Positions 48,413-58,200 are shown, counted from the first letter of the stretch. The stretch: DNA of 64,000 bases from Ensifer aridi (GCF_002078505.1 NZ_LUAV01000016.1:21354-85353); one strand, 5' to 3'. Numbers and translations: made by a program. Notes: generated by a model not told the origin, from the sequence alone.

Positions 48413-50617
48413 TCACAGGAAACTCTGCGGATCGACGTCGAGCTGGACGCTGATCGATCCGCGTTCCTTCGGTCCCGCGGCGATCATCGCCTTCAGGAAA
48501 GACTGCATGTCGCTGTTGCGCCGCCCATGCACGAGAAGGCGGAAGCGATGCCGGCCGCGGATGAGCGCGAGCGGCGCCTCGGCTGGCCCGAGCACGGAAA
48601 TTCCCTCGACGCGCGGGGCGGCGTTGCGCAATCCGCGGGCGTGGCCTTCGGCATCGCCGCGCGTATCGGCCGATACGATGATCGAGGCGAGCCGGCCGAA
48701 GGGCGGCAGTGCCGCCCTCTCCCGCTCCTGAATTTCGCGCTCGTAAAAAGCATCGGAATCGCCCGAGACGATCGCCTGCATCACCGGATGCTGCGGCTGA
48801 TAGGTCTGCAAGAGCCCCAGACTTTTCAAACCGGTCCGCCCGGCGCGTCCCGTCACCTGCGAAAGGAGCTGGAACGTCCGTTCGGCCGCACGCGGATCGC
48901 CATTGGCAAGGCCGAGATCGGCATCGACGATGCCGACCAGCGTCATCATAGGAAAATTGTGCCCCTTGGCTACGAGCTGCGTGCCGATGACGATGTCCGC
49001 CTCGCCACGGGCGATCGCCTCGAGCTCGAGCCGCAGCCGTTTGACGCCCATGAGATCGGAGGAAAGCACAATGGTGCGAGCCTCGGGGAAATGCCGATCG
49101 ACCTCCTCGGCAATGCGCTCGACGCCGGGGCCGCAGGCGACCAGATGATCGAGCGTGCCGCATTCGGGACAGGCCTCCGGCGTCCTCTCCGAATAGCCGC
49201 AATGGTGGCACTGGATCTGTCCGCGGAAGCGGTGCTCGACGAGCCAGCTCGAGCAGTCCGGGCATTGGAAGCGATGGCCGCAGACGCGGCAAAGCGTGAG
49301 CGGCGCATAGCCACGGCGGTTCAGGAACAGGAGCGCCTGTTCGCCGCGTCCAATCGTCTTGCCGATATGGTTCAAGAGCACCGACGAGAGGAAGCCGCCG
49401 CGTTGCGGCGGGTGGCGGCGCATGTCGACGACGCCGAGATCGGGCAGCGCTGCGTCGCCGAAGCGGGTCGGCAGGTGGATCGGCCGGTAGCGGCCGACCT
49501 CACCATTGACCCGGCTTTCGACCGACGGCGTGGCTGAAACCAGCACCACCGGAAAACCGCCGATCCGGCCGCGCACGACGGCCATGTCGCGGGCGTTGTA
49601 AAAAACGCGATCCTCCTGCTTGTAGGCCGGGTCGTGCTCCTCGTCGACGATGATGAGCCCGAGATCCTCGAAGGGCAGGAAAAGCGCCGAGCGGGCGCCG
49701 GCGACGACGCGCACTTGGCCGGTCGTCACCTGCCGCCACACTTTCTCCCGGATGCGCGGCGCAAGGTCGGAATGCCACTCGGCCGGCTTGGCGCCGAAGC
49801 GGTCATGGAAGCGTTCCAGGAAGCTTGCCGTGAGCGCGATCTCCGGCAGCAGGATCAGCACCTGCTTGCCGGCGCGCAAGGTGGCGGCGATCGCCTCGAA
49901 ATAGACCTCGGTCTTGCCGGAGCCGGTAATGCCGTCGATCAGCGAGACGGAGAACTTGCGCTCTTCGACCGCCGTCAACAGGTCGGCGGCCGCGTCTTTC
50001 TGAGCGCCCTCCAGACGAGGGGCGGCGAAATCCGGATCGGGCGCCGCGACGACGGGCGGCGGCGGCATGAACACCGTTTCGAACACGCCGTGGGAGGCAA
50101 GGCCGTCGATGACGCTGGAGGAGACGCCCGCAGCATGGGCAAGTCCGGAGCGGGTCCAGGAAAATCCGTCGCTCGCTGCGGCAATCACCCGCTCGCGCGC
50201 CGTCGTCATCCGCTCCGGTCGCATATCGGTCAGGCGCAGCGCTTCGACCATCGGCTCGGGATCGAAAGCCGTCGGCGCCCTGAGCGCCATGCGGGCGACG
50301 AGCCCCGGAGGCGTCACCGTATAGGCCGCCACCCAGTCGAGAAAGGCGCGCATCTCGCGGTTGAGCGGCGGGCAGTCGAAGACCTTCTCGATCTCCTTCA
50401 GCTTCTTCGGGTCGACGTCGCTCTCCTCACCGCCATCCCAGACGACACCGACGACGAGGCGGGGTCCGAGCGGTACCTGCACGATCGACCCGGGCTGGAC
50501 GGCCATGCCGTCCGGCACCACGTAGGAATAGGCCTTCGGCGCCGGCATGGGCACCAGCACGGGCACCACGCGGCGGTCGAACAGGGCCCCGAATAAATCG
50601 GTTGAATCAAGAGTCAT
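48413..50617 (-). CDS. priA: Primosomal protein N' (replication restart helicase PriA)
   Basis: A 734-aa superfamily 2 helicase that recognises stalled replication forks and reloads the replisome. The N-terminal DNA-binding domain is followed by a helicase core with Walker A GITGSGKTE and Walker B DEEH, and by the zinc module with four CxxC pairs (CRVCG, CPDC, CHHC, CPEC). The start at 50617 (MTLDSTDLFG) matches family N-termini; the frame extends 27 codons upstream without conservation. Divergent from transaldolase. Confidence 0.96.
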   Translation of the reverse strand: MTLDSTDLFGALFDRRVVPVLVPMPAPKAYSYVVPDGMAVQPGSIVQVPLGPRLVVGVVWDGGEESDVDPKKLKEIEKVFDCPPLNREMRAFLDWVAAYTVTPPGLVARMALRAPTAFDPEPMVEALRLTDMRPERMTTARERVIAAASDGFSWTRSGLAHAAGVSSSVIDGLASHGVFETVFMPPPPVVAAPDPDFAAPRLEGAQKDAAADLLTAVEERKFSVSLIDGITGSGKTEVYFEAIAATLRAGKQVLILLPEIALTASFLERFHDRFGAKPAEWHSDLAPRIREKVWRQVTTGQVRVVAGARSALFLPFEDLGLIIVDEEHDPAYKQEDRVFYNARDMAVVRGRIGGFPVVLVSATPSVESRVNGEVGRYRPIHLPTRFGDAALPDLGVVDMRRHPPQRGGFLSSVLLNHIGKTIGRGEQALLFLNRRGYAPLTLCRVCGHRFQCPDCSSWLVEHRFRGQIQCHHCGYSERTPEACPECGTLDHLVACGPGVERIAEEVDRHFPEARTIVLSSDLMGVKRLRLELEAIARGEADIVIGTQLVAKGHNFPMMTLVGIVDADLGLANGDPRAAERTFQLLSQVTGRAGRTGLKSLGLLQTYQPQHPVMQAIVSGDSDAFYEREIQERERAALPPFGRLASIIVSADTRGDAEGHARGLRNAAPRVEGISVLGPAEAPLALIRGRHRFRLLVHGRRNSDMQSFLKAMIAAGPKERGSISVQLDVDPQSFL

Positions 50618-50793
50618 TTTGCCGTGACCTTGCCACCGCTTTCCGCTAAAGAAAACTGCGCAGCGAACCGCTGCCTTGCCGGAAGCAGGGTTTGTCACGG
50701 TTCCACCCGAGTTTCAACGCGCGCGATTTCCGTCTTGGAATTTCCTGCCGGCGGAGAGGCGCCCGAACGGCTGAGTGCCAAAGGAAGACTCCC

Positions 50794-51447
50794 ATGAAAT
50801 TTTTCGTTGATACCGCCGATGTGAAGGAAATCCGGGAACTGAACGATCTCGGCCTGCTCGACGGCGTCACCACCAATCCGTCGCTGATCCTGAAGTCGGG
50901 CCGCGACATCGTCGAAGTCACCAAGGAAATCTGCTCGATCGTCGAAGGGCCGGTTTCGGCCGAGGTGACCGCGACCGAATATAGCGAGATGATGAAGGAA
51001 GCGGCCGCACTTTCGAAGATCGCCGACAATATCTGCATCAAGCTGCCGCTCACGCTTGACGGTCTCAAGGCCTGCAAGGCGCTGACCTCCGACGGCCACC
51101 AGACCAACGTCACCCTCTGCTTCTCCGCCAATCAGGCGCTGCTTGCCGCCAAGGCCGGCGCGACCTTCGTCTCGCCCTTTATCGGCCGCCTCGACGACAT
51201 CGCCTTCGATGGCATGGATCTGATCCGCGAAATCCGCCACATCTTCGACAATTACGGCTTCGAGACCGAGATCCTCGCCGCCTCGATCCGGACCGTCAAC
51301 CACGTCAAGGAGGCCGCCCTCATCGGCGCCGACGTCATCACCGCTCCGCCTGCAACGCTGAAGGCACTGGTCAAGCACCCGCTGACCGACAAGGGCCTCG
51401 AAATGTTCCTTGCCGACTGGGCGAAGACCGGCCAGAAGATCGCCTGA
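50794..51447 (+). CDS. tal: Transaldolase / fructose-6-phosphate aldolase-type enzyme
   Basis: A 217-aa small TalC/Fsa-subfamily aldolase of the TIM-barrel fold. The start [13 protein letters not shown] and the Schiff-base lysine region (ICIKLPLT) are clear. In rhizobia this short form is annotated transaldolase and acts in the pentose phosphate pathway; the related Fsa enzymes act as fructose-6-phosphate aldolases, and sequence alone does not settle this. The ATG at 50794 follows AAGGAAG. A terminator follows. Confidence 0.94.
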   Translation: MKFFVDTADVKEIRELNDLGLLDGVTTNPSLILKSGRDIVEVTKEICSIVEGPVSAEVTATEYSEMMKEAAALSKIADNICIKLPLTLDGLKACKALTSDGHQTNVTLCFSANQALLAAKAGATFVSPFIGRLDDIAFDGMDLIREIRHIFDNYGFETEILAASIRTVNHVKEAALIGADVITAPPATLKALVKHPLTDKGLEMFLADWAKTGQKIA

Positions 51448-51472
51448 GCATACGGACTTAGGACTTTTGCAG

Positions 51473-51496
51473 GGCCTCGCAGCAATGCGAGGCCTT
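51473..51496 (+). terminator. Terminator-like hairpin after tal
   Basis: A 9-bp stem GGCCTCGCA / TGCGAGGCC with a GCAA loop and only two T residues after it, 25 nt past the stop codon. Confidence 0.55.
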
Positions 51497-51520
51497 CGTG
51501 CGTTCGGGTCGCGCTGCGTG

Positions 51521-51635
51521 GGATCTGCCCTTCACCCTAACGCTTTTCCCGCAAGCAGAGAGAGGGGACTTGAGGGTCGCCGCGAGTCTCCTTCGCCCCG
51601 CTTGCGGGGAAAAGGTGGCCGGTAGGCGGGATGAG
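51521..51635 (-). repeat. Composite intergenic repeat, copy B (inverted)
   Basis: CCCTTCACCCTAACGC...TTTTCCCGCAAGC followed by CTCCTTCGCCCCGC, TTGCGGGGAAAAGGTGGCCGG and GGCGGGATGAG. It is the reverse complement of the blocks at 42291-42440 in the same internal order. Confidence 0.65.
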
Positions 51636-51668
51636 AAGCCGCACATGGAGAAGAGCCGCTGCTCAGAT

Positions 51669-52577
51669 CTACCTGGCCGACGGCGCGAACATCGCATCAC
51701 TATCCCTGGCAAGCTCAAAAACCGTATGTCTTTCAAGCGCGCGAGTCACTTCCGTCGGATCGCCGTCGAGCGCTTCGGGTGCGATCGGATTGCCGACGCG
51801 AAAATCGAAAAGGTCGCCCTTTTTGTTCAGGAGCTCGTGAAAGACGGTCATGTCGCGCAGTTCCGTCGACCATTTGGCGAACCAGTAGAACAGGCCGGAA
51901 TTGCGTGCGCTCATGTGCACGGGCAGGACCGGCAGGCCGTATTTGCGCGCGAAGCTGACCGCGGAGCTTTTCCAGGGGCGCTCGTTGAGCCGCCCGTCCG
52001 CCCAATAGGCGATACGTCCGGACGGGAAGAGCACGGTGGCCTTGCCTTCCTCGATCGCCCGGTTGGTCACCTGTAAGGTCTCGCGCGCCTTGAGCTTCGA
52101 CTTGTATTCCTCGCGCCATTCGACGGGGATGACCATTTCGACGAAACGCGGATTGACGCGGATGGCATCGCGATTGGCGAAGAACATCATGTCCGGCCGG
52201 CGGTTCTTCAGGAGATCGAAGACTGCGATGCCGTCGGCGATGCCGGTCGGATGGTTGCTGACGAGCAGAAAGCCGCCCTTTTCCGGGATGCGCTCCGGCT
52301 TGTCGACGCGAATGTCGAGCGCGAGCAGCGAACTCAGATGCTCGAAGGCTTGGAAGCCGGGCATGTTGGCGACCGCATTGGCGAATTCGATCGCCTTGCC
52401 GTAGTTGAGGAGCGTGTAGAGAAAGGGCCGCATCACCGGCCACAGGGGATGGCGAACGATCCGCCGGCCGCGCTCGGCGATCAGCGTGTCGACGATATGG
52501 CCGGGACGCCCTTGCGAGACCAGCGCAATTGCCTCTGCAAAATGCGCCAGAGCGCTCGCCGAATCACGTCTTGCCAT
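51669..52577 (-). CDS. PlsC-type lysophospholipid acyltransferase
   Basis: A 302-aa member of the glycerol-phosphate acyltransferase superfamily, inner-membrane associated. Motif I is SNHPTGIADG (the NHPxG...D form of this subgroup rather than NHxSxxD). A later FPSGRIAYW segment corresponds to the FPEG-like motif. It probably transfers an acyl chain to a lysophospholipid; the acceptor is unknown. The start at 52577 (MARRDSA) follows GGATGGGA. It is divergent from xerC. Confidence 0.85.
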   Translation of the reverse strand: MARRDSASALAHFAEAIALVSQGRPGHIVDTLIAERGRRIVRHPLWPVMRPFLYTLLNYGKAIEFANAVANMPGFQAFEHLSSLLALDIRVDKPERIPEKGGFLLVSNHPTGIADGIAVFDLLKNRRPDMMFFANRDAIRVNPRFVEMVIPVEWREEYKSKLKARETLQVTNRAIEEGKATVLFPSGRIAYWADGRLNERPWKSSAVSFARKYGLPVLPVHMSARNSGLFYWFAKWSTELRDMTVFHELLNKKGDLFDFRVGNPIAPEALDGDPTEVTRALERHTVFELARDSDAMFAPSAR

Positions 52578-52725
52578 GGTCCCATCCGCCGCTGCTGACC
52601 GAACATCGCAGTTCAATATGATCGAACAATGACAAATTCCAAGTGCTTATCGGCAAACAACTGTACGTTAGCAAAAACATAAGGCGCCGATGGCATGCTC
52701 GACGCAACCAAATCAACGAAGGAAG

Positions 52726-52768
52726 CAGGGGTGCGGGCGGAAAATCGCTGAGATCTCCTCGTTCCCTG
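52726..52768. repeat. Diverged copy of the 50-bp palindromic repeat upstream of xerC
   Basis: CAGGG...CCCTG ends around the diagnostic TGCGGGCGGAAAA interior and CTCCTCGTTCCC. It lies in the xerC leader, ending 18 nt before the ATG. Confidence 0.55.
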
Positions 52769-52786
52769 GTGATCGCTGGACCGACG

Positions 52787-53722
52787 ATGAACGAGCTTCT
52801 TGTGATTGGCCATCCCGAAGTGATGGCGGAGCGTAAGCGGTGGCTTGCAAGCCTCGCCGAGGAACGCCGGCTCTCGGAAAAGACCATCGACGCCTATGAG
52901 CGAGATACGCGGCAATTCTTGACCTTTCTGACCGGACACCTCGCCGGCCCGCCCCGGCTTGCTGATATCCGTGCCCTGCGGCCGGCCGATCTGCGCGGGT
53001 TTCTGGCGCATCGGCGCAAAGGCGGCGCCGGCGCGCGCACCCTTGGGCGCGGATTGGCGGGCTTGCGCTCTTTTCTGCGATATCTCGAGAAGAACGGCCT
53101 CGCCAATGCCGCGGGCGCGGGCGCCGTGCGTTCGCCGAAGCAGCCGAAGTCCCTGCCGAAGCCGCTGACCGACCGCGAGGCGCTGAAGGTCGTGACGGCC
53201 GACGCGCAACTCGCGGAGGAGCCTTGGATCGCAGCGCGCAACGCCGCCGTACTCACGCTGCTCTACGGCTGCGGCCTGCGCATATCGGAAGCGCTCGACC
53301 TCACGCCCGGCGACTTCGCGGATACGGTGACATCACTGCGCGTCACGGGCAAGGGCGGGAAGACGCGGATCGTGCCGCTGATCGCCGCGGCCGGCGAGGC
53401 GGTTGTGGTTTACAGAAAGCTCTGCCCCTACCACCTCGGTCCCGGTGAACCGCTCTTCCGCGGCGCCCGCGGCGCGAGGCTCCAGCCCGCGATCATCCAG
53501 CGCGAGATGCAGAAGCTTCGCGCCGCACTCGGTCTGCCCGATTCGGCGACGCCGCACGCACTGCGCCACTCCTTCGCCACCCATCTTCTGGCGGGCGGCG
53601 GTGATCTCCGCACCATCCAGGAGCTGCTCGGCCATTCCAGCCTCTCGACGACGCAGGTCTATACCGGCGTCGATTCCACGCGGCTCCTGGAAATCTACGA
53701 CCGCGCTCATCCCCGCGCCTAA
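52787..53722 (+). CDS. xerC: Tyrosine recombinase XerC
   Basis: A 311-aa site-specific recombinase that resolves chromosome dimers at dif with XerD. The N-terminal SAM-like domain (about 1-105) is followed by the catalytic domain with Arg (GCGLRISEAL), Lys (GKGGKTR), HxxR (HALRHSFATH), His (LLGHSSLSTT) and the tyrosine nucleophile (QVYTGV). I set the start at 52787 (MNELLV); the upstream extension runs through a repeat. Absence of att-like or integron features argues for the housekeeping enzyme. Confidence 0.95.
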   Translation: MNELLVIGHPEVMAERKRWLASLAEERRLSEKTIDAYERDTRQFLTFLTGHLAGPPRLADIRALRPADLRGFLAHRRKGGAGARTLGRGLAGLRSFLRYLEKNGLANAAGAGAVRSPKQPKSLPKPLTDREALKVVTADAQLAEEPWIAARNAAVLTLLYGCGLRISEALDLTPGDFADTVTSLRVTGKGGKTRIVPLIAAAGEAVVVYRKLCPYHLGPGEPLFRGARGARLQPAIIQREMQKLRAALGLPDSATPHALRHSFATHLLAGGGDLRTIQELLGHSSLSTTQVYTGVDSTRLLEIYDRAHPRA

Positions 53723-53810
53723 AATCCGGCATGCTTGTCCGTTAACCAACCTCGTTAAGGAACCCGTGACCGAGGGGGCGTAGGGTTCCAGCTCATTGCC
53801 GGGGGCACCC

Positions 53811-54887
53811 ATGACGACGATCACCAGACCCGTTCGCGATCTTGCGGCCAAAGCGGCCGACGGCCTCTTGGGGCTCATTGCGCTCCTGCATGTGGTCCTT
53901 GCCGCAAGTCTCATCATCGCATTGCTCTCCGTGTCGGCTGCAAGGGCGGAAGACGCGGATTGCGGCGGCGACAACATATTGATGGCACTCGAGCGCTCCG
54001 ACCCCGCCCGATTGGTGGCTCTGCGCGAAGAGGCCGCGGCCATCCCCAATGGAAAGGGCCTTCTCTGGAAAATCGAGGGCGGGCGCTCTCAACCTTCCTT
54101 TCTGCTCGGCACCATGCATGTGACCGACCCGCGCGTGCTGGCAATGCCAGCCGGTGCCGCTGACGCCTTCGCCGAAGCTCGGACCGTTATCGTCGAATCC
54201 GACGAGATCGTCGACGACAAGAAGGCCAGCGCCGCGATCATGATGCGGCCCGACCTCACCATGTTCGCCGATAACAGGACGATCAACGACTTCCTGAAGC
54301 CGGAGGATCGGGCGCGCCTCGAGACGGGACTGAAGGCGCGGGGAATTCCCCTGCCGCTCGTGGCCAAGATGAAGCCCTGGATGATCGCAAGCTTCGTGGC
54401 GTTGCCGACCTGCGAGTTCTCGCGCAAGGCAGCCGGCGCCTCCTTCCTCGACAAGAAGCTCGCGGAGGATGCGGTGAAAGAGGGCAAGAGCTTGAGGGGC
54501 CTGGAAACGCTGGTCGAGCAGCTTGCGGCCATGGATTCGCTGCCGGTCGAACTGCATCTAAGCGCACTGATCCAGACGCTCGCCCTCGGCAAGACCATGG
54601 ACGACGTGCTCGCAACGACCACGGACCTCTACCTCTCCGGCGATACCGGCATGATCATGCCGATGATGAAATTCGTCTCCGCGGATGTTTCGTCCGACGA
54701 TGTCGGCTATGCGGATTTCGAGCAGCGCATCATCATCGACCGCAACAAGATCATGGCGGAACGGGCTGCGCCCATGCTGAAGGATGGCGGCGCCTTCATG
54801 GCCGTCGGCGCCTTGCATCTTCCCGGCAAGGAGGGCCTCGTGGAGCTCCTGCGGCAGCAGGGATTTACCGTGACACCTGTCAACTGA
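53811..54887 (+). CDS. TraB/GumN-family protein
   Basis: A 358-aa protein with an N-terminal membrane segment or uncleaved signal (about residues 20-46) and a TraB/GumN (Tiki-like) domain. It contains the GTMH motif (LLGTMHV), a conserved ESDE segment and the C-terminal GALHLPGKEGLVELL. These residues form a putative metal site; related Tiki proteins are metalloproteases, but bacterial members are mostly uncharacterised. The start at 53811 follows GGGGGCAC. Its 3' end overlaps the convergent DUF2867 gene by 8 nt. Confidence 0.88.
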   Translation: MTTITRPVRDLAAKAADGLLGLIALLHVVLAASLIIALLSVSAARAEDADCGGDNILMALERSDPARLVALREEAAAIPNGKGLLWKIEGGRSQPSFLLGTMHVTDPRVLAMPAGAADAFAEARTVIVESDEIVDDKKASAAIMMRPDLTMFADNRTINDFLKPEDRARLETGLKARGIPLPLVAKMKPWMIASFVALPTCEFSRKAAGASFLDKKLAEDAVKEGKSLRGLETLVEQLAAMDSLPVELHLSALIQTLALGKTMDDVLATTTDLYLSGDTGMIMPMMKFVSADVSSDDVGYADFEQRIIIDRNKIMAERAAPMLKDGGAFMAVGALHLPGKEGLVELLRQQGFTVTPVN

Positions 54888-55368
54888 CCGCCGCTCGCGG
54901 CCGGTCGCTCAACCCCGCCAGCAATGTCGGGACGATCGCCTTGTGGAAGGGCATGACGGCAGCGAGATAGAGCCGGCCGAAAAAATTCCTGCGGCGCACC
55001 AAGGTGGTCATGCCGATAACCTGGCTGTCGGCCGGCCCTTCGCGCACATCGACGACGATACGGAAATCCAGGTGGCGGTCATCATAGCCGACAACGGCTT
55101 CGCGATCGTCGCTGTGCAGCAGCGGAAAGGTGCCGATCAGGCCGGAATGCGCGGGGGGCGCGGCTGCGTTCAGACCGATGAGAGACGCGAGGCGGTTGCG
55201 CAATGCAAGGAGACTTTGCACCCAGGCGGGTGCGCTTCCAAGCGCTCGCCGCGCCGCCTCGGCCGCAGTCATCCGCTCGCCGAAGACGAGAAGTTCGTAG
55301 CGGTCCGCCCAGTCGGCTCCGGGAAGCCAAGCGTTCGGCAGCCTGGCGGCAACGCTTCGTGGTCTCAT
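54880..55368 (-). CDS. DUF2867-family protein
   Basis: A 162-aa protein. The N-terminal arm has DWADRYELLV; the core has DDRHLDFRIVV; the end has the typical NFFGRLYLAAVMPFHKAIVP. The fold is expected to be START/SRPBCC-like with lipid-binding potential, but function is unknown. The ATG at 55368 follows GGGGAAG. Convergent with, and overlapping by 8 nt, the TraB/GumN gene. Confidence 0.85.
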   Translation of the reverse strand: MRPRSVAARLPNAWLPGADWADRYELLVFGERMTAAEAARRALGSAPAWVQSLLALRNRLASLIGLNAAAPPAHSGLIGTFPLLHSDDREAVVGYDDRHLDFRIVVDVREGPADSQVIGMTTLVRRRNFFGRLYLAAVMPFHKAIVPTLLAGLSDRPRAAVS

Positions 55369-55498
55369 GAACGCTTCCCCTTTCGCCTTCGCCGTTCCCG
55401 CCAATCTGAGGCGGTCATGGCTGCGGTGAATGGTCCATGATTGCGCCGGATTTCGGCGCGAAGCAGGGGGCCACTTGTCGCAGCCCCCGCGCTATTTG

Positions 55499-56905
55499 TC
55501 ACATATGGATCGGCTTGAAGAAGGTGGAGAGCGCCGCCTCCTTCACAGCTTCCGACATCGTCGGGTGCGCGTGGCAGGTGCGGCCGAGATCCTCGGACGA
55601 GCCGCCGAACTCCATCAGCACCGCGATCTCGTGGATCATCTCGCCGGCGCCGAAGCCGATGATGTGGCCGCCGAGTACGCGATCGGTCTCCTTGTCGGCG
55701 AGGATCTTGACGAAGCCGTCCGTCTGAAGCATCGCCCGGGCGCGGCCATTGGCGGTGAAGGGGAACTTGCCGACCTTGTAGGCGATACCGGCAGCCTTCA
55801 GCTCCTGCTCCGTCTTGCCGACGGAGGCGACCTCCGGCTGGGTATAGACGACGCCCGGAATGACATCGTAGTTCACATGGCCGGCCTGACCGGCGATGAT
55901 TTCCGCTACGGCCACGCCTTCGTCCTCGGCCTTGTGCGCGAGCATCGGGCCGCGCACGACGTCGCCGATCGCGTAGACGCCGGTGATGCTCGTCTGGAAG
56001 TGACGGTCGACCTCGATCCGGCCGCGCGAGTCGAGCACGACGCCGGCCTTGGCGAGACCCATGTTCTCGGTGCAGGGCTTGCGGCCGGTCGCGACCAGCA
56101 CGACATCTGCATCGAGCGTGGCGGAATCGCCGCCCTTGACCGGCTCGAAGGTGACCCTTGCGCCGCTGCCAGGCTTGGTAACGCCAGTCACCTTGGCGCC
56201 GAGCTTGATGTCGATGCCCTGCTTCGTCAGCATCCGGTGGAGCTGCTTGGCGACCTCGCCGTCCATGCCGCCGAGAATCGTGTCGAGGAATTCGATCACC
56301 GTCACCTTGGCGCCGAGGCGTGCCCAGACGGAGCCGAGCTCGAGGCCGATGACGCCGCCGCCGACGACGATCATGCTCGCCGGCACCTTTTCCAGCTCAA
56401 GCGCACCGGTCGACGAGACGATGACCTTCTCGTCGAACTCGAACGCGACGCCGGGAATGCCGGCGACGTCCGAGCCGGTGGCGATGACGACGTTCTTCGC
56501 TTCGAGGACCTGCTCCTCGCCCTTGTCGTTGGTGACGGAAACCTTGCCCTGGCCGAGAACCTTTCCCAGGCCCTGGAAGCCATCGATCTTGTTCTTCTTG
56601 AAGAGGAAGGAGACGCCGTCGACATTCGCCTTAACGGTCGCGTCCTTGTGGGCCATCATCTTTTCGAGATTGAGCTTCGGGCTTGCGACCTCCACGCCGA
56701 GCGCCTCAAGGCCGTGCTGCGCGTGATGGAACATCTCGGAAGCATGCAGCAGCGCCTTGGAGGGAATGCAGCCGACATTGAGGCAGGTGCCGCCATAGGT
56801 GGCGCGCTTTTCGATCACGGCAACCTTCATGCCCAACTGCGCCGCCTTGATGGCGCAGACATAGCCGCCGGGGCCGCTTCCGATGACGATGAGATCATAA
56901 GCCAT
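55499..56905 (-). CDS. lpdA: Dihydrolipoyl dehydrogenase (E3 of 2-oxoglutarate dehydrogenase)
   Basis: A 468-aa flavoprotein disulfide reductase. FAD motif GSGPGGYV, redox-active pair GGTCLNVGCIPSK (two Cys), NAD motif VVGGGVIGLELG and the C-terminal catalytic His-Glu region (HAHPTMSEAVKE). It reoxidises lipoamide on SucB with NAD. It is on the same strand as sucA-sucB but separated from sucB by three genes, which is the rhizobial arrangement; other lpd genes probably serve other complexes. Confidence 0.96.
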   Translation of the reverse strand: MAYDLIVIGSGPGGYVCAIKAAQLGMKVAVIEKRATYGGTCLNVGCIPSKALLHASEMFHHAQHGLEALGVEVASPKLNLEKMMAHKDATVKANVDGVSFLFKKNKIDGFQGLGKVLGQGKVSVTNDKGEEQVLEAKNVVIATGSDVAGIPGVAFEFDEKVIVSSTGALELEKVPASMIVVGGGVIGLELGSVWARLGAKVTVIEFLDTILGGMDGEVAKQLHRMLTKQGIDIKLGAKVTGVTKPGSGARVTFEPVKGGDSATLDADVVLVATGRKPCTENMGLAKAGVVLDSRGRIEVDRHFQTSITGVYAIGDVVRGPMLAHKAEDEGVAVAEIIAGQAGHVNYDVIPGVVYTQPEVASVGKTEQELKAAGIAYKVGKFPFTANGRARAMLQTDGFVKILADKETDRVLGGHIIGFGAGEMIHEIAVLMEFGGSSEDLGRTCHAHPTMSEAVKEAALSTFFKPIHM

Positions 56906-56944
56906 TTGATAATCCTTCTTGGGAGGACGGTCTTAAGAGGACGA

Positions 56945-57697
56945 TCATCGCCCGCCGCTGACAGTGAGAATGGCTCCGGTCACATAAGTCGCCTTATCCG
57001 ACAGGAGATAGAGAATTGCGTCGGCAACTTCGCCGGCTGTGCCGGGACGCTGCATGGGAATGGAAGGCGCCATGTCACGGGCGCGATCGGGCAGCCCGCC
57101 GGACGCATGAATTTCGGTGTCGATGATTCCGGGACGCACCGCGTTCACGCGGATGCTCTCCGAGGCTACTTCGCGCGCGAGCCCGACGGTGAAGCTGTCG
57201 ATCGCGCCTTTCGCGGCAGCGTAGTCGACATATTGACCGGGAGCGCCCAGCACGGCCGCGACGGACGAAAGATTGACGATCGCGCCGCCGCGCCCGCCGT
57301 GACGCGTCGACATCCGGAGCACGGCTTCCGCCGCGCAGCGGATGGAGCCGGTGACGTTGACGCGGAACATCCGCTCCAGCCGTTCCGGCGAAATCGCGTC
57401 GATGCGCTGCGGCGCGCCGACGATGCCGGCATTGTTGACGAGCCCGTCGAGGCGACCGAAGGCGGCATCGACGGCGGCGAAGATCGCTTGCACCCCGCCT
57501 TCGGTACCGACGTCGCCCTCGACCGCGATTGCGGCACCTCCGGCATCCGATATACGGCGAACCACGTCCTCGGCCGCCTGCCGGTTGGAAGCATAATTGA
57601 CGGCGACCCGCCAGCCCTCGTCAGCCGCGACAAGCGAGACTGCAGCACCGATGCCGCGGCTGCCGCCCGTGACGAGAAGCACGCGCCCGTCGCTCAT
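56945..57697 (-). CDS. SDR-family oxidoreductase (glucose 1-dehydrogenase/FabG-like)
   Basis: A 250-aa classical short-chain dehydrogenase: TGGSRGIG cofactor motif, NNAG, catalytic Ser (NLSSVAAV), YAAAKGA with Tyr and Lys, PG after the active site and a closing VSGGR. The substrate is unknown. The start at 57697 is chosen because AAGGGA lies 8 nt upstream; it also gives an ATGA overlap with the stop of the secreted-protein gene. It lies 39 nt before lpdA, likely on one transcript. Confidence 0.88.
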   Translation of the reverse strand: MSDGRVLLVTGGSRGIGAAVSLVAADEGWRVAVNYASNRQAAEDVVRRISDAGGAAIAVEGDVGTEGGVQAIFAAVDAAFGRLDGLVNNAGIVGAPQRIDAISPERLERMFRVNVTGSIRCAAEAVLRMSTRHGGRGGAIVNLSSVAAVLGAPGQYVDYAAAKGAIDSFTVGLAREVASESIRVNAVRPGIIDTEIHASGGLPDRARDMAPSIPMQRPGTAGEVADAILYLLSDKATYVTGAILTVSGGR

Positions 57698-58200
57698 TTG
57701 GCGCATCCCTTGAACACAAAGACGTCGGAGCTGTCGGCATTCGCCTTGCCCTCGCCCCAGGCGCTCGATGCACGCAGCGACGGGCCGAAATGAGGCAGCA
57801 GGATCTGCTCGGCGGCCGGCGCATCCTCAGCCTGAAGCAGGTCGATACGGCCGGCCTTGTCGACCGTGTAAATCACGCCCTGCCAGACGGTGCAGGCCTC
57901 GAGTTCCGCGCCGGTCACGTCGCCCGTCGGGCAATTATTCATGACGATCCCGTTCGCGCGCAACGGCTCGCCGGACTGCATCACGACGCCGTCGAGAAAA
58001 AGCTTGGTCTCCCCGACCTTGACCTTGAAGTGATTGCTGGTGACGGCCGCTTCCGACCCTACCGGCTCGAAGCGCAACTCGTAAGTGCCGGCCGGATCGG
58101 CATAGATCGCATGCGCCTGCTTGCACTCGTCCGCGAAGGCAGGCGCGGCAGTGAGCACGGCCGCTAGCGCGACGGAAAGGACGTTCCAGCCGCCCGTCAT
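57694..58200 (-). CDS. Secreted hypothetical protein
   Basis: A 168-aa protein with a signal peptide (residues about 1-23, ending APAFA before DECKQ). The mature form has four cysteines (in ECKQ, MNNCPTG, EACTVW and KGCAK), which could form two disulfides in the periplasm. I do not recognise the family. The start at 58200 shares one base with the lysE stop (TGATG) and the stop overlaps the SDR start (ATGA), so translation is coupled on both sides. Confidence 0.8.
   Translation of the reverse strand: MTGGWNVLSVALAAVLTAAPAFADECKQAHAIYADPAGTYELRFEPVGSEAAVTSNHFKVKVGETKLFLDGVVMQSGEPLRANGIVMNNCPTGDVTGAELEACTVWQGVIYTVDKAGRIDLLQAEDAPAAEQILLPHFGPSLRASSAWGEGKANADSSDVFVFKGCAK

Noticed and set aside
52787..53722. 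Integrase marking a genomic island or integron
   Set aside because: Residues and length fit housekeeping XerC; no att duplication, tRNA or island-like composition nearby.
55430..57793. A 787-codon plus-strand frame across lpdA and the SDR gene
   Set aside because: It spans two clear minus-strand genes and their boundary; no domain and no ribosome site.
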